64,000 nucleotides of DNA, from positions 60,369,008 to 60,433,007 of the forward strand of contig CM055100.1 in the NCBI GenBank assembly GCA_029204225.1. Reading direction: 5' to 3'. The notes under the pieces are model-generated. The model did no database searches. It was given only the letters and a program-made list of their open reading frames with translations, and was not told the DNA's origin. The stretch comes from Diphasiastrum complanatum. Taxonomy: Eukaryota > Streptophyta > Lycopodiopsida > Lycopodiales > Lycopodiaceae. The first letter of the stretch is position 1, and every line of letters begins with the position of its first letter. The position numbers and the translations under genes are program-made. Shown piece after piece: positions 1 through 10,672 of this stretch.

Positions 1-776
1 TCTCTATCAAATCTCTACTAATCCAATACCAGTTTTGATCTTAATTAAGCTTTGTGATTGGCACTATAACCTGATTCTAGATTGATCAACAAAATCTAGT
101 TCAGAAGAAATGGCTAATCCACAATCTAGCATGCTAATCAACAGAATATAATAGCAATGATCAAAGAATGAAAAAATACAAGATTTCAATGTATGAGCAT
201 TAGCCTCAACACAAGTTAGAGAGAGAGAGCTAGAGAGATAACAAGCAATATTTGTTTAGATCCAAAATGAATGAGATAGCTACAAAACTTTGGTTCTTCA
301 TTATCAATTGTGTGGAGAGCTACACATATTTATGGAGATTGTGGTAGCTCGAGGTAGAATCATATCTATCCATTCCAAAATGACATCTAAAGTGACATCT
401 AGAGTCTATGTGACATTTGTCACTTGTCATGCATGAAATTCTACCAACTTTTTACAAGTGTACTAGTTCTAACTAAAAATGTCCAAATCATCATGCATAT
501 GTCCAATAAACTTTGTGCATGCCTTGCATGTCACTATGGATCACTTACAATTAATGCATGTGAGTTGCCACGAGTTTCTACAAGCATAATCATGCTAATT
601 CTATGTCTACAAACTATATGCAAGTTGCATTTATCAAACTAGACAATACATAACCATGTAGCTCGAGTTCTATGTAGGCCAAACTTGGCATTTTGCATTG
701 ATGAGCTACATGCTTGCATGGTACAACATTTGTAGCAAGCCAAGAAATCGATATGGATTATTTTTCAATTTTAACA
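1..776 (-). repeat. Copia-1 3' LTR, cut by window start
   Basis: The element runs on the minus strand, so this low-coordinate LTR is its 3' LTR. It begins (minus sense) with TGTTAAAATTG at 776, directly after a polypurine tract. The end matching the inner edge of the other LTR (TGACAAAATTTCC in plus sense) is not seen, so the LTR continues outside the window. The LTR carries GAGA runs near 220-240 and several TGCATG words. No gene is present; small open frames here are chance. Confidence 0.75.
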
Positions 777-790
777 CTCCTCCTAAAAAT
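777..790 (-). other. Copia-1 polypurine tract
   Basis: In minus sense the sequence is TTTTTAGGAGGAG immediately before the TG of the 3' LTR. This is the usual plus-strand DNA primer of LTR retrotransposons. Closely similar tracts precede the 3' LTRs of Copia-3 and Copia-5, which supports a shared family. Confidence 0.75.
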
Positions 791-793
791 GAT

Positions 794-2715
794 CTATATC
801 GATTTGAACATGGATCTTGGTATAACTCCAAGGTTGGCTCTATGCTTGTTGAAGGAACTTTTGCTCAAAGGTTTGGTGATCATATCTGCAATGCAAGACG
901 ATGGCCGATGTGCTCCAATTTGATTTCACCTCCAATGAGCTTCTCTCTCACGAAGTGGTGTGCAACTTCGATATGTTTGCTCCTTGCATAGAATATTGGG
1001 TTGTTGGCAAGGGCTTGAGCTGAAATGTTGTCACACATGATCATAGGTATATTTTCTTCCATAATTATCTTTAGCTCCACTAGTAACCTCTTAATCCAAA
1101 GCACTTCCTTTGTTGTTGTAGTGAGTGTCTTGTACTCAGCTTCACATGATGAGAGTGATACAGTATCTTGCTTTTTGGAAAGCCAAGATAAGTTTCCTCC
1201 AAGATATATAACATAAGCACTTGTAGATTTCCGATCTGCTCTATCACTTGCAAAATCCGAATCAGAATAACCAATAATAGAAGGATCTTCACTTTTATAT
1301 AATAAACCAAAATCAAAAGTTGAAGATATATATCTAAGCACTCTCTTGGCCTTTTTCCAATGATAAATTGAAGGATTTTGCATAGCCTGGCTCAACTTAT
1401 GAACTCTAAAGCTTATGTCAGGTCTAGTTATTGTGAGCCAAATTAAGGAGCCTATAAGACTTCTAAAAAGTGTGATGTCCTCGAAGGATCTTTCATCACC
1501 TTTGTTAGAGTCCTTTACATTTTGCTCCATAGGTGTTTCTATACTCTTACAATTCAACATATTGAACCTTTTTAACATTGAAAGAGCATACTTAGATTGA
1601 CATATGAAAGCTTTATATTTAAGAAAGTCAATCTCTAATCCTAGAATATAGTATATTTTTCCAAGATCTTGCATCTTGAATTCTTTTCCAAGTGCAATCT
1701 TGGTTTCCTCAACTAACTTGATACAACTTCCTGTCAGAATGATATCATCAACATAAATAAGAAGGATGACAATATCTTTATCAAAAAACTTGACATATAA
1801 GGAAGGATCATAGTTACTAAGATTAAATCCTAGTGACTCAAGAAAGGTGTTAAGTTGAGAATACCATGACCTTCGGGCTTGCTTTAATCCATATAAACTT
1901 TTGAAGAGCAAGCAAACTTTTTCCTCATCATGGATGAACCCAATAGGTCGATCCATATAGATCTCTTCTTCTAGATAGCCATTTAGAAATGCATTAGAAA
2001 CATCTAGTTGAAGAATTTGCCAATTGAAAAAACAAGCAAGAGAAATTATGATTCTAATTGACACCATCTTTGCAACTGGGGCAAAGGTCTCCTCATAATC
2101 AAGTCCATATACTTGAGCAAATCCTTTAGCACAAAGCCTAGCCTTGTACTTGTTGATTGTGCCATCTTGATTATACTTGACTCGAAAAACCCATTTGCAA
2201 CCAATGGTATGCTTGTTGGATGGAAGATCCACAAGTTCCCATGTATTATTGGCCATCAAAGCATCATATTCTTCCTTCATGGCAAGGTACCATTCCTTTG
2301 AGTTGATAGCATCATATACATCCTTCGGCTCCTCATGAGAAATAAAATAGGCACAATTAGTGGAGTCGATTTCCACTTGATTTTCTCTATCTTCATAGGT
2401 AAGCCTTCTAGGCTCGGATCTTTCTCTTTGAGATCTCCTTGGTGAAAAAATTCGAGGTGACTCCTCCTCAAATCTTGGCCCCATCTCTCCATGATGATCT
2501 TCAAGGGTGATGATTGGAGTATCTTTGTGAGAATCTTTGAACTCGGCCTTCTCAAGAATGTATTTTTGATCTTCATGGAATATCACATCTCTACTCTCAA
2601 TTGTAGTTGAGGTAGAGGGAACATAGATCCTGTAGGCTTTCTTGTTGGATGCATATCCAACCATGATCCCTTTAATAGAATTAGGATCATCTCTTTTCCT
2701 TGTTTCCAAGGGCAT
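794..2715 (-). pseudogene. pol: Copia-1 pol: reverse transcriptase and RNase H
   Basis: This is the C-terminal half of a Ty1/copia polyprotein, which copies element RNA into DNA in virus-like particles. Visible in order: end of the integrase region (VGYASNKKAYRIYVP), the linker with SPRRSQR, reverse transcriptase (KARLCAKGFAQVYG, DVSNAFLNGYLEEEIYM, SLYGLKQA, catalytic YVDD), then RNase H (GYSDSDFASD, SSCEAEY, CDNISAQALA, KHIEVAHHFVREK). The frame is open from 2715 to 880. A shift near 890-905 then moves the conserved tail (ADMITKPLSK) to another frame ending at 794. The reverse transcriptase keeps its catalytic residues. The upstream integrase part is separated by frame breaks at about 2720-2930, so no full polyprotein is made. 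Confidence 0.88.
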
Positions 2716-4299
2716 ATGAACAAAGCAAGTACAACCAAAAACTCTAAGGTGTTCTACCTTAGGTTTTTCTGAAACAAGACTTCAAAAGGTGATTTTCTAG
2801 CAAGAGCATTGTGAGTAATCTATTGCACAAATAGTTTGCACAATTTATAGCTTTACCCCAATATTCAATAGGCAAAGAAGCTGCTATTTGAATTGCTTTA
2901 GCACACTCACATAAAGATCTATTTTCCTTTCAGCTACTCCATTTTGAGATGGAGAATAGGCACAAGAAAATTCTCTCTTTATTCCTTCACTTTCACAATA
3001 ATTATGAAACTTGTTGGAGATATATTCACCTCCTCTATCACATCTTAAAGCTTTAACTCTACAAGAAAACTGTTTTTCTACATAAGCTTTGAAGATGAAG
3101 AAGTGATCAAAAACCATAGCCTTTGAAGAAAGTAGATACAACCAAGTGTATCTAGTAAAGTCATCAATAAAGGTGACAAAACATGTTGCACCACCAATAC
3201 TTTTAGAAGAGGAAAAATGTACATCTGAATGTATGAGTTCCAATGGACAAGTAGTCTTTATAAAAGACTTGTGATATGGCTTTCGGTGTGACTTTGCAAT
3301 GGCACAAGCCTCACAAGGCTTGAAATCTTTAGAAAGAGATTTTGGAAGACCAATAGTCTTCTCCTTCTTAACCATAGAAGACATAGATGTAAAGTTAGGA
3401 TGTCCCAACCTTCTATGCCACAGCTCCTCCTTGGATAATAAAACAACTTCACACAGGTTTGCATTCTCATAAGCATTCAACTTAAAAATTCCACCACATC
3501 TAGTTCCATTAGCAAGGATCTCATCTTTTCTCTTGATAAAACAAGTATTGGAGTTGAACTTTACATCACAACCATTATCAAGCAACTTTCCCACACTAAT
3601 TAAGTTCTTTGTAAGTTTTGGAATGAAAAGAACATGAGAAAGTGCAAGAACTTTTGAAGAAGCAAGTTTCAATGGAATGTTGCCAACTCCTTCTATTGGA
3701 CACTCATGATCATTAGTTGTGTAAATAGATCTCTTGAGTCCTTTGAAAGGTAAGATTGAGTCAAATGACTCCTTTGAACAACACATATGTGAAGAGGCTC
3801 CATTGTCTATGTACCAAGCTCCATCTTTCTTGAAAGGTGATGAAGAAAAATTGGACACCATAAGTGATCCTTCTCCATCACTTGCAACAAAATCTTCTTC
3901 AATCTCTTTGGAGAGATTAGCTTGCTTGAGTTGGTTTTTCTTCTTAAAGCAATTAGAGGCATAGTGTCCCTTTTTGCCACAGAAGAAGCACTTCACTTTC
4001 TTCTTCTTGGTTTTTGAGTTAGAGGGATGAGATGTATCATCCTCTTCACCATCTTGATCTCGATATTTGGCTTTGTCTTTGTTGTATGCTTGAGAAAATT
4101 GGTTTTTACTCCTTTCTTTCTGCTTGCCTTTGACAAAGAGGCCTTTGTCACTTCCACCATGTTCAAGTTTGTTCATCCTGGAGAGTTTATAGCTTTGTCT
4201 AGATTCTTCAGAAATAAGAATTCCTTGAAGAGTTTCTAGATTAGGTAACTCCTCCTTAATAGCAAAAGACTGAACAAGATTATCATAGTCATCTCTCAA
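2716..4299 (-). pseudogene. Copia-1 gag C-terminus, protease and integrase
   Basis: An open frame from 4299 to 2884 holds the end of Gag (ending in a basic stretch), a CCHC zinc knuckle (CFFCGKKGHYASNC, about 3950-4000), the aspartic protease motif WYIDNGASSHM, the GAG-pre-integrase segment (LWHRRLGHPNF), the integrase zinc residues (CEACAIAKSHR) and most of the integrase core (HSDVH, FIDDFTRYTW, CDRGGEYISN, NGVAERK). The protease triad reads D-N-G rather than the usual D-S/T-G. After NGVAERK the frame shifts and the integrase tail continues in other frames to about 2720. The product would be inactive as an integrase. Confidence 0.85.
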
Positions 4300-4762
4300 G
4301 CCATTCAGTATGACTTGAACTAGCTCAACTTGGTTAATGGTAACACCAACACAGGAAAGCTCTCTATGTAAATCTTTAACTCTCAGAACATAGTTAAATG
4401 CACTCTCTTCACTTCTTTGGAAACTTTGAAAAATATGATTTCTAAGAGTGAGTATTCTAGAAGTATTCTTTGCTTCATAGATGGTCTTTAGTGCATCCCA
4501 AGTCTTTGGCTGTAGTGCAAGACCCGATCTCTCTCAAAATTTCATTAGATACATTCATCTTAATGAAATGTAGAGCCATTCTAGCTCTCTTCTTATATTT
4601 AGGAATTTCAACCTGTGCTTGAGGCTCCTCCTCAACACCAAGCACAATATCCATAACATCCTAGAGAATCAAAACAGACTCCATTCTTAACTTCCAAATT
4701 GAGTAATTAGAAGTGTTTAATCTTTCACTGGCTTCTAGAAGATATCCTCCCTGAGATGCCAT
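4300..4762 (-). pseudogene. gag: Copia-1 gag N-terminus, broken
   Basis: The gag start codon is at 4762-4760 and begins MASQGGYLLEASERL, like the other Copia elements here (MASNGG.. in Copia-2). Codon 34 is a TAG (4661-4663) after MESVLIL. A frameshift follows near 4505-4515 in the TTAKD region, after which the frame joins the downstream Gag. Gag would form the particle shell; here it cannot be made intact. Confidence 0.8.
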
Positions 4763-5520
4763 TATAATAAAGTCTTCTTAGTTATTGGATTGAAATATGT
4801 TTGAGCTTGTTCCTATCAGACTTAGAGTTGTTGCTCTCTTTCACTATAGGTATTTTCAAGGTTGAACTACCTTCCTATGTGAAACACTTGCAACTATATA
4901 TGAGATGAATCTCAAATATTCAACAAGACAAGTTATATAGATCAGACACAAAAAGTGGTTTGTAACACTTTGGCTAGTTTGAATCCTACTTTTGGCATGT
5001 GTGAAATGCTTCAAAAGAAAACACTATTGACACTCAGAAGGCTCAAAGGGTGTTCAAATACTTCAAACTCAGTCTTGATCTATAGTTTCTTGTGTTGGAT
5101 GCTCAAAACAATGAATTCAGAACAAAGTATAATTGAATCAAATCAAAATGTTGTCACTCGGATTTTGGACCTATCCCTATCATCTTTAAGAGCTTATAAC
5201 TCTTGCTAGACACATTAGATTGATCTGGTTTCAATTTCTATGGAAAGTACAGATCAAATGCTTTCCATCAAGCTATAACACTTCTATCTTTGGATCTATA
5301 AGTAAGGAGAACAAAGGGACTGAAAAACTCTGATTTTCACACGTGTGGAATTCCAGAATTCCGTACTTCCTCAATTTAGGTCCAAAAATTCAGTTCAAGT
5401 CTGATTTGATCCAAATACACTTCAGAGAAAGGTTAGGGAAAGTGCAAAACTACTTTTTTGCTCAATTTAGCTCTCAGTTTCTTGTATAATCATAGTTGTG
5501 AGCATGCAAAGCTTAATGTG
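4763..5520 (-). other. Copia-1 untranslated leader
   Basis: About 760 bases lie between primer-binding site and gag start, with no gene. The leader includes TCACACGTGTGGAA at 5336-5349, a palindromic G-box type word that recurs in LTRs and leaders of other elements in the window. The Copia-5 leader (40035-40792) is recognisably related, for example the shared CACTCGG.TTT and ATCTAGATTTAACT-type stretches. Confidence 0.55.
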
Positions 5521-5532
5521 GCTCTGATACCA
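5521..5532 (-). other. Copia-1 primer-binding site (tRNA-iMet)
   Basis: Minus-strand TGGTATCAGAGC lies directly inside the TG..CA boundary of the 5' LTR. It is the standard 12-base match to the 3' end of plant initiator tRNA-Met used by plant copia elements. Confidence 0.9.
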
Positions 5533-5595
5533 TGACAAAATTTCCAGAATTCACACATGCGCTGTTAGGTCCATTTCCTAGAGGACCAACCATAA
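5533..5595 (-). repeat. Copia-1 5' LTR, truncated remnant
   Basis: The LTR inner end starts (plus sense) TGACAAAATTTCCAG next to the primer site and includes a TTCACACATGCG word. After roughly 60 bases the sequence no longer looks like an LTR and passes into Gypsy-A-like coding remnants, so most of this LTR is lost. The exact break is uncertain. Confidence 0.55.
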
Positions 5596-5655
5596 GAGGT
5601 AATCAACAAAACATGCCAAATAAAGCACCAGTTTAAACTAATTTTGTTGATACCT
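5596..5655. repeat. Inverted repeat, possible hairpin
   Basis: AGGTAATCAACAAAA (from 5596) and TTTTGTTGATACCT (to about 5655) are inverted copies differing by one bulged base, with a spacer of about 30 bases. It sits where the truncated Copia-1 LTR meets Gypsy-A and may mark the junction. Confidence 0.5.
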
Positions 5656-6830
5656 CATCTGATGAGTCATACCACGCCGAACAAGCATGCCAAGCTGGAA
5701 GTTATACTCCTTATCAAGAAGAATCCTCATTTTTCTATCAATAAGGTGAGCACATAAATCATCCAAAAAATCTAGAAATGCTAGCCATACAAGATGGCTA
5801 TGCCTATGAGCAACATATGCTTCATCTATGGTGAAACGGGCTACTTTATGGTTGACTGTAAAGTGAAAGCACACTTCCATGCAGAATGCCCTGACTGTGT
5901 TAGAAAACACAACTTTAAAGACTGTCCAAGACAACAAAATAAGATCCTACCTGTCCGCCACGTCTGTCACGAACTGGTTAGGGTCCTAACTTAAGCATAA
6001 CATAGAGCCCAATAGCAACACACCCAAGCTAGTAAGCCTACTACAAATATAGGAAGTTCCTTGAAAACTTCCACACTACCTAAAGACTATCTGGATCCAC
6101 TAATTGAGAACAAAGGCATAATAATGAGATACGAGAAGACTTATTGCAAGAAGAAGTGAAAATGGAAAGTCTATTATTTGCTCCAATTCCCTCTCATGAG
6201 CAACCAATACAAGGACTTGAAGTTTTCTCGGAACTCTTGCAAGCTCAGATCACAATGCCTTTCCATAGTGTGATAAAATCCTTCACGGGCCTTAAAGGTT
6301 ACATTCATGAAGTTTTCAGCTACAGGATATAAAAGATGAACAATGAAAACCAGAGGATATCGCAGAAAAATTTCAGATTCTCATGACTCTGATGAAGATA
6401 GGTGTTGCTAAGGGAAATAGCATCAGTCTACCCATGGTCTATAAAGACTATCCTGCGGTATTTGCTATCTTAGATAGTGGATCAGGCGTTAATACTATGG
6501 CTTTGTCATTGGCCTTTAAAGACCTAGGGTTTTACCCAACTAGATCTACCATGCTATAAACTAAGGATGGCAAATCAAAGAGTCACTGACCCTACAAGAC
6601 ACCTATCAAATTACCCATTCGGATTGCAGGAGTCAAATTTGTTATCGAATGTGTTATACTACATTTACTCGACGATGCACGCACTTACAACGTCCTTCTT
6701 GGTACGCCCTGGCTAGAGATGGCAGGAGTGGTTCAAGATTGGAAATGAAGTAAGATCACCTTTGGCAATAATGATAAGAGAGTCATTGTTGACTCCAAGA
6801 CTATCCTATTCCACATTGCATAAAGAAGGT
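5640..6830 (+). pseudogene. Gypsy-A gag end and first protease module
   Basis: Degenerate plus-strand coding sequence of a Ty3/gypsy element. A Cys/His-rich stretch (CFIYGETGYF, then AECPDCVRKHNF, 5815-5940) resembles a decayed zinc-finger region. At 6420-6800 there is a retropepsin-like module with ILDSGSGVNTM (catalytic D-S-G) and, downstream, VLLGTPWLEMAGVV, the second conserved protease strand. Several stops and shifts interrupt it. A second, different protease module lies at 8510-8830, so this element seems to carry two. Confidence 0.6.
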
Positions 6831-8340
6831 GGCTCACTCTACTTTTCTAAGAGGGGTCTACTTAAATTAATTCCAAATGCCTAGAAATACTAGCTCCTAC
6901 ATGGTGATTCCATCGTTTGGGATTCACCATGAGGCTCTCATAATCAAGAAGTCAGCAAATGTTGTCCAAGCATATGTCCAAGGCCCTTTGCTCAGCTCAC
7001 CACTTCCAATCCTTGATTGCAATAATCTAACTCTTTACAATCCACTACATTCAATGAGTTGTGATTTATCCCATTGATCCACACAATGTTCTACCATATC
7101 TAGGCTCATTAGAATTTGATACCAGAAGTTAGAAATCAATGAGAACTTGAGAGCAAACACAATCAAAACCTGAATATCATGTTGAGATTGAAAAGCATAT
7201 ACCTACAGGTTTGGGACAAGTCACTGCATGACATAGGTAATTGCTCACATGACAAATTTCATGACTAGTCGGCCTCAATGAGATACTTACACATAGAAAA
7301 TTAAAAATCGGCTATCTAATATGAAGTAAACAAAATCAACTCACAAAATCATAACCTTGTGTTTATAACTTGCACAACCTAGAATCTCTCCTTGAGAGGG
7401 ATAGGTTTGAAATTGTTGGAATATACACATTGTAACATCTTGAAAAAGCAACATGCCCATTTCCTAAGATTTGGAGAATGCAATAAAAAATAAATCATTC
7501 TAACATTGATTCAAAAAAGATAGACTATAAAGATCACAAAATGGTTTCTGGCACTTGGGTCATGTTTTTCTAACCCTTATAATTGCACAACACCAAATAA
7601 CGTAACTTAGTAAACTCTTTCTATCTATACATTAGATTATTAGTACACCAAAAGTGAATATTATGTACTTTCATTTTTCAAATTCTCAAAATACACATTC
7701 AAATAATTGCAACATAATAAATGGTATGGTTCCACAAAACTAGCATTATCAAAGTACAAATGGTATAGCTTTTGGATGAAGAAACGACTAGTAACGCTTG
7801 CCCTAGCATCCAAAACTATTTCTGTGGAACATATAATAAGGCTTCAAGATTAAAAATATTATTTTCAAAGCATGATACCAATATCTTCTTGATTTGTATC
7901 TTCTTAATTATCTTCTTTATTAAATCATTCAAAAGAATGGACTAATAATTATCTATCTCTTATGCTATTCATGAAATTCCTTCACATCATAATATTTTAG
8001 ACTGACAAAATGTTGCATACTTATTGATGATAGATTGCATGCACTCAAAACATGGATGTGTCTGAGGTAAGAAAGACCTCAATCTTTTAATCACTACTTA
8101 AAATGTGTAATGGAATAATCGTAGAGATGGTGGTTTGTCCTAGTATTTTGTAAGTATATTTGGCGAAGCTTGATTTTTCATTTACAAAAAAGCATTTGAT
8201 TTTGAATTTTGTATAAAGCTTAAGTGACATAATTATTTTTCTTACATAGTTTAGACTATCAAACCCTTGATATTTGGATGAGAATTTTAGAACGTAATTA
8301 ACCTCACCAAATATACTATGTCAAATAATATTTCACAAAA
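6831..8340. other. No gene recognised; decayed AT-rich spacer
   Basis: About 1.5 kb without a supported gene. The first 250 bases may still be Gypsy-A coding decay (frame with VVQAYVQGP near 6960). From 7400 on the sequence is AT-rich and has no domain, LTR border or repeat that I can place. It separates the two protease modules of Gypsy-A and may be an old insertion. Confidence 0.4.
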
Positions 8341-9701
8341 TGGAACATCTTGAGAGAGCTGAATGGGCCAAAATGGAACTAGAAATAGCAACAAAAGAGG
8401 CCTTATATTGTGCGGGCTACGATGGAACAAGCAACATCCTCCATATTGGGGCAACCTAGGAGAGTGAAGAACACAACATCACCCTACCAAACCACCACAA
8501 CAGGTTCGAGAACGAAGCAGCAGCAGTAGATGGAGGATCGGGTGTAAACTTGATCTCCACTACCCTGTATCAAAAATGAGAATTGCAAGGATTGAAACCA
8601 GCCGAATTTGTCATCAAATTAGCATATCAATCTTGTATCAAGACAAAAGGTATAGTTGATGACATCTTAGTGTAAATAGTGAGAATGTAGTTTGTAATCA
8701 CATTTGTGGTGATGGACACACCAGAATCCCCTTCTGCCTACCGCATTTTACTAGGAAGACCTCGGTTGAGGATCTCGCAAGTGGTTCACAACTGGGGAAC
8801 CGGGAAACTCACCTTCGAATATAGAGAACATGCGGTAAAGGTTGATCCAACCACATGGGCTGTGAAATCAATTACGCCAAAAGTTGATGACGGATTGTCC
8901 ACCACTGATCACACAATTGATCACCCTAGGCAAGCCAAGGGAGGTCCTTACGACTCTGAAACGGATATCGTGAGATGGACGGACACATCGACAACCGTTG
9001 ACTATATGGTTGGGCATGCTTGTCAGCTGGATTCAGATCCAGATAGCACATCTTCACCCAAGTGTTATTTTTTTAACATTGGACATGCCAATCACTTGGG
9101 ATAAATATGATCAATGTAGCATAGCTATCAGCGGAAGCTAGTGAGAACCCCGTGGATGATGATCTTGGCAACATGCTTTTACCTACAACAAGGAGACTGA
9201 ACTGACTGATGAGCAGGTCCTGCAACATATAGATCCAGATCGCTCTGGAATGAAAAAAGTACTAGCTCAGCCACCACAAAGATCGGCAATGGCTAAAGTC
9301 TCCAAGATAGATCCACCCAAGGCACCGGCCAACAAGAAGAATCAGTTGAGACAACGTTATAACCAGGTGATGAGATGGAGTGATCTGCCAGAAGGGGTCA
9401 TAGCTACCATGAAATTTTTTGATATTTGCAATCATGAAGCGAATATCGCACCAGTTTCTAAGAAAGACAACAAAGATGAACCCAACTACATGGGAAGGAA
9501 AAAACAAAGAAAGTGTTGGACTCCTTGAAGTCGGTCCGAATGGACCCAGACGCAGCATCATCCTCTTCACCAACGATTGAAAATCCAAAGATTACAAGTC
9601 GCGCTAAAATCAACATGCTGAAGGAGGAATCTCACCGAACATCAATTCACAAGATGCTAGAAACCTTCAAAAACTATACTTTAGACGACATGGTAATCAT
9701 G

Positions 9702-9773
9702 ATGTCGTAAGCACAAAGAGAACCTGGAACCAATGGAACAAGTTTTCGAAGGTTCTCTTTGTGCTTACGACAT
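9702..9773. repeat. 24-bp perfect inverted repeat (hairpin)
   Basis: The arm at 9702-9725 (ATGTCGTAAGCACAAAGAGA then ACCT) is exactly the reverse complement of 9750-9773, with a 24-base spacer. The right arm encodes Gypsy-A residues GSLCAYDI, so the left arm looks like an inverted copy of coding sequence; it brings a TAA stop into the upstream frame. Such perfect arms in a heavily decayed element imply a later, local event. Confidence 0.85.
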
Positions 9774-10000
9774 TATTGGTGGAATACAAAGATTGCTTCG
9801 CTTGAAATTACAATGATCTGAAGGGTATACCACCAACTGTAGTCCAGCATACCATACCCTTGCTGGATGGAGCAGTACCCAAGGTGAGCCATTACTATCG
9901 CTGCAATCCTACTTATACATAATTGATCAAGAAGGAGTTGCAAAAATTGCTTGATGTTGATTTCATTTATGAAATCGAGCACACTAAACAGTGGGTATCA

Positions 10001-10005
10001 CCGAT
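10001..10005. other. Copia-2 target-site duplication, left
   Basis: CCGAT directly precedes the TG of the 5' LTR and is repeated directly after the CA of the 3' LTR (16426-16430). Five bases is the usual duplication made by copia integrase. Confidence 0.95.
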
Positions 10006-10082
10006 TGTGAAAATTGTCAACATTTCCTAGCTAGTTTGAGGCCTAAATTGGCTAAAATTGTAAATAGTTTTGGTTCTGGAGT

Positions 10083-10096
10083 TTCACACGTGTGAA
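10083..10096. promoter_or_regulatory. G-box palindrome in Copia-2 LTR
   Basis: TTCACACGTGTGAA is a perfect 14-base palindrome centred on CACGTG, the core bound by plant bZIP and bHLH factors. It lies about 125 bases before the TATA-like box, a plausible enhancer position. The same word is at 15848-15861 in the 3' LTR, and variants occur in other elements here. Binding is inferred, not shown. Confidence 0.5.
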
Positions 10097-10219
10097 CCAG
10101 GCCACAATGTTTTTATTTACTGTATTTTTTCAGTATGATGAAGTGTCAAACTTCATACCCTTCAAAATGAGACCATTTTGATGTATTTTGGTCATATAAG
10201 CCATTTTTAGCTATTTTTC

Positions 10220-10228
10220 CTATATAGG
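10220..10228 (+). promoter_or_regulatory. TATA-like box in Copia-2 LTR
   Basis: CTATATAGG near 10220-10228 is the best TATA candidate in the LTR; the second copy is in the 3' LTR near 15985-15993. A further CATAAATAG lies about 65 bases downstream. The transcription start is not determined. Confidence 0.35.
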
Positions 10229-10660
10229 GAATATCTAGGGTCAAGTACCTTCTAGAGAGAGGAGAGAGAGTCATCTTCCTCATCCATAAATAGTAGGGAA
10301 GTCGTGGAGAACAGGTTGGAGAAACCTTTTGTATGCTTCATTGAGATCAATAGATCATTGTCATTGTTTCTTCCTCCATTGAGAGCATTGTTGTGTGTAT
10401 TGTCTTCAAGCTATTGTGTATGATCTTAGGTGCTTTCCAAAAGTGATAGGCTGATGTATTATGGACTGTATAATGCTATTTTGGGCCGCACTTGATGTTT
10501 ATGGAAGTTTCCATTTGTGATAAATGCTTTTTGATCAAGTTCTTTGCATTCTAGGTAGCATAGAATGTGTTGCCAATTCCTAGCTTATGTAGTTTGGAGT
10601 GCAAGCATTCAAGCCAATGATCTTGGAGTTTAGATCCACTTAGGATCTGTATTTTTCACA

Positions 10661-10672
10661 TGGTATCAGAGC
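10661..10672 (+). other. Copia-2 primer-binding site (tRNA-iMet)
   Basis: TGGTATCAGAGC follows the CA end of the 5' LTR with no spacer. It matches the 3' end of plant initiator tRNA-Met and would prime minus-strand DNA synthesis. Confidence 0.95.

Larger units (their letters stand above)
8341..10005 (+). pseudogene. Gypsy-A second protease module and start of reverse transcriptase
   Basis: A retropepsin-like module starts with VDGGSGVNLIS (near 8535) and continues in an open stretch at 8706-9104 with YRILLGRPRLRISQVV, the pattern of a gypsy protease. After a spacer rich in Lys and Ser codons, 9720-10005 encodes the segment before the reverse transcriptase palm (GSLCAYDI, KKELQKLLDV, then KQWVSP). 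The frame is interrupted at 10005 by insertion of Copia-2 and resumes at 16431. Stops at several points make it non-functional. A 24-bp inverted repeat lies at 9702-9773. Confidence 0.7.
10006..10660 (+). repeat. Copia-2 5' LTR (655 bp)
   Basis: Starts TGTGAAAATTGTC and ends TTTTTCACA, then the primer site. It holds the exact palindrome TTCACACGTGTGAA at 10083-10096 with a CACGTG G-box core. A TATA-like CCTATATAGGG lies near 10219-10229, followed by a GAGAGAGG run, so transcription probably starts downstream of about 10250. Confidence 0.95.

Noticed and set aside
5638-5937. 99-codon minus-strand frame next to the Copia-1 LTR
   Set aside because: Opposite strand to the Cys/His-rich Gypsy-A stretch; no motif of its own.
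9262-9588. 108-codon minus-strand frame in Gypsy-A
   Set aside because: Antisense to the Gypsy-A linker; no recognisable motif.
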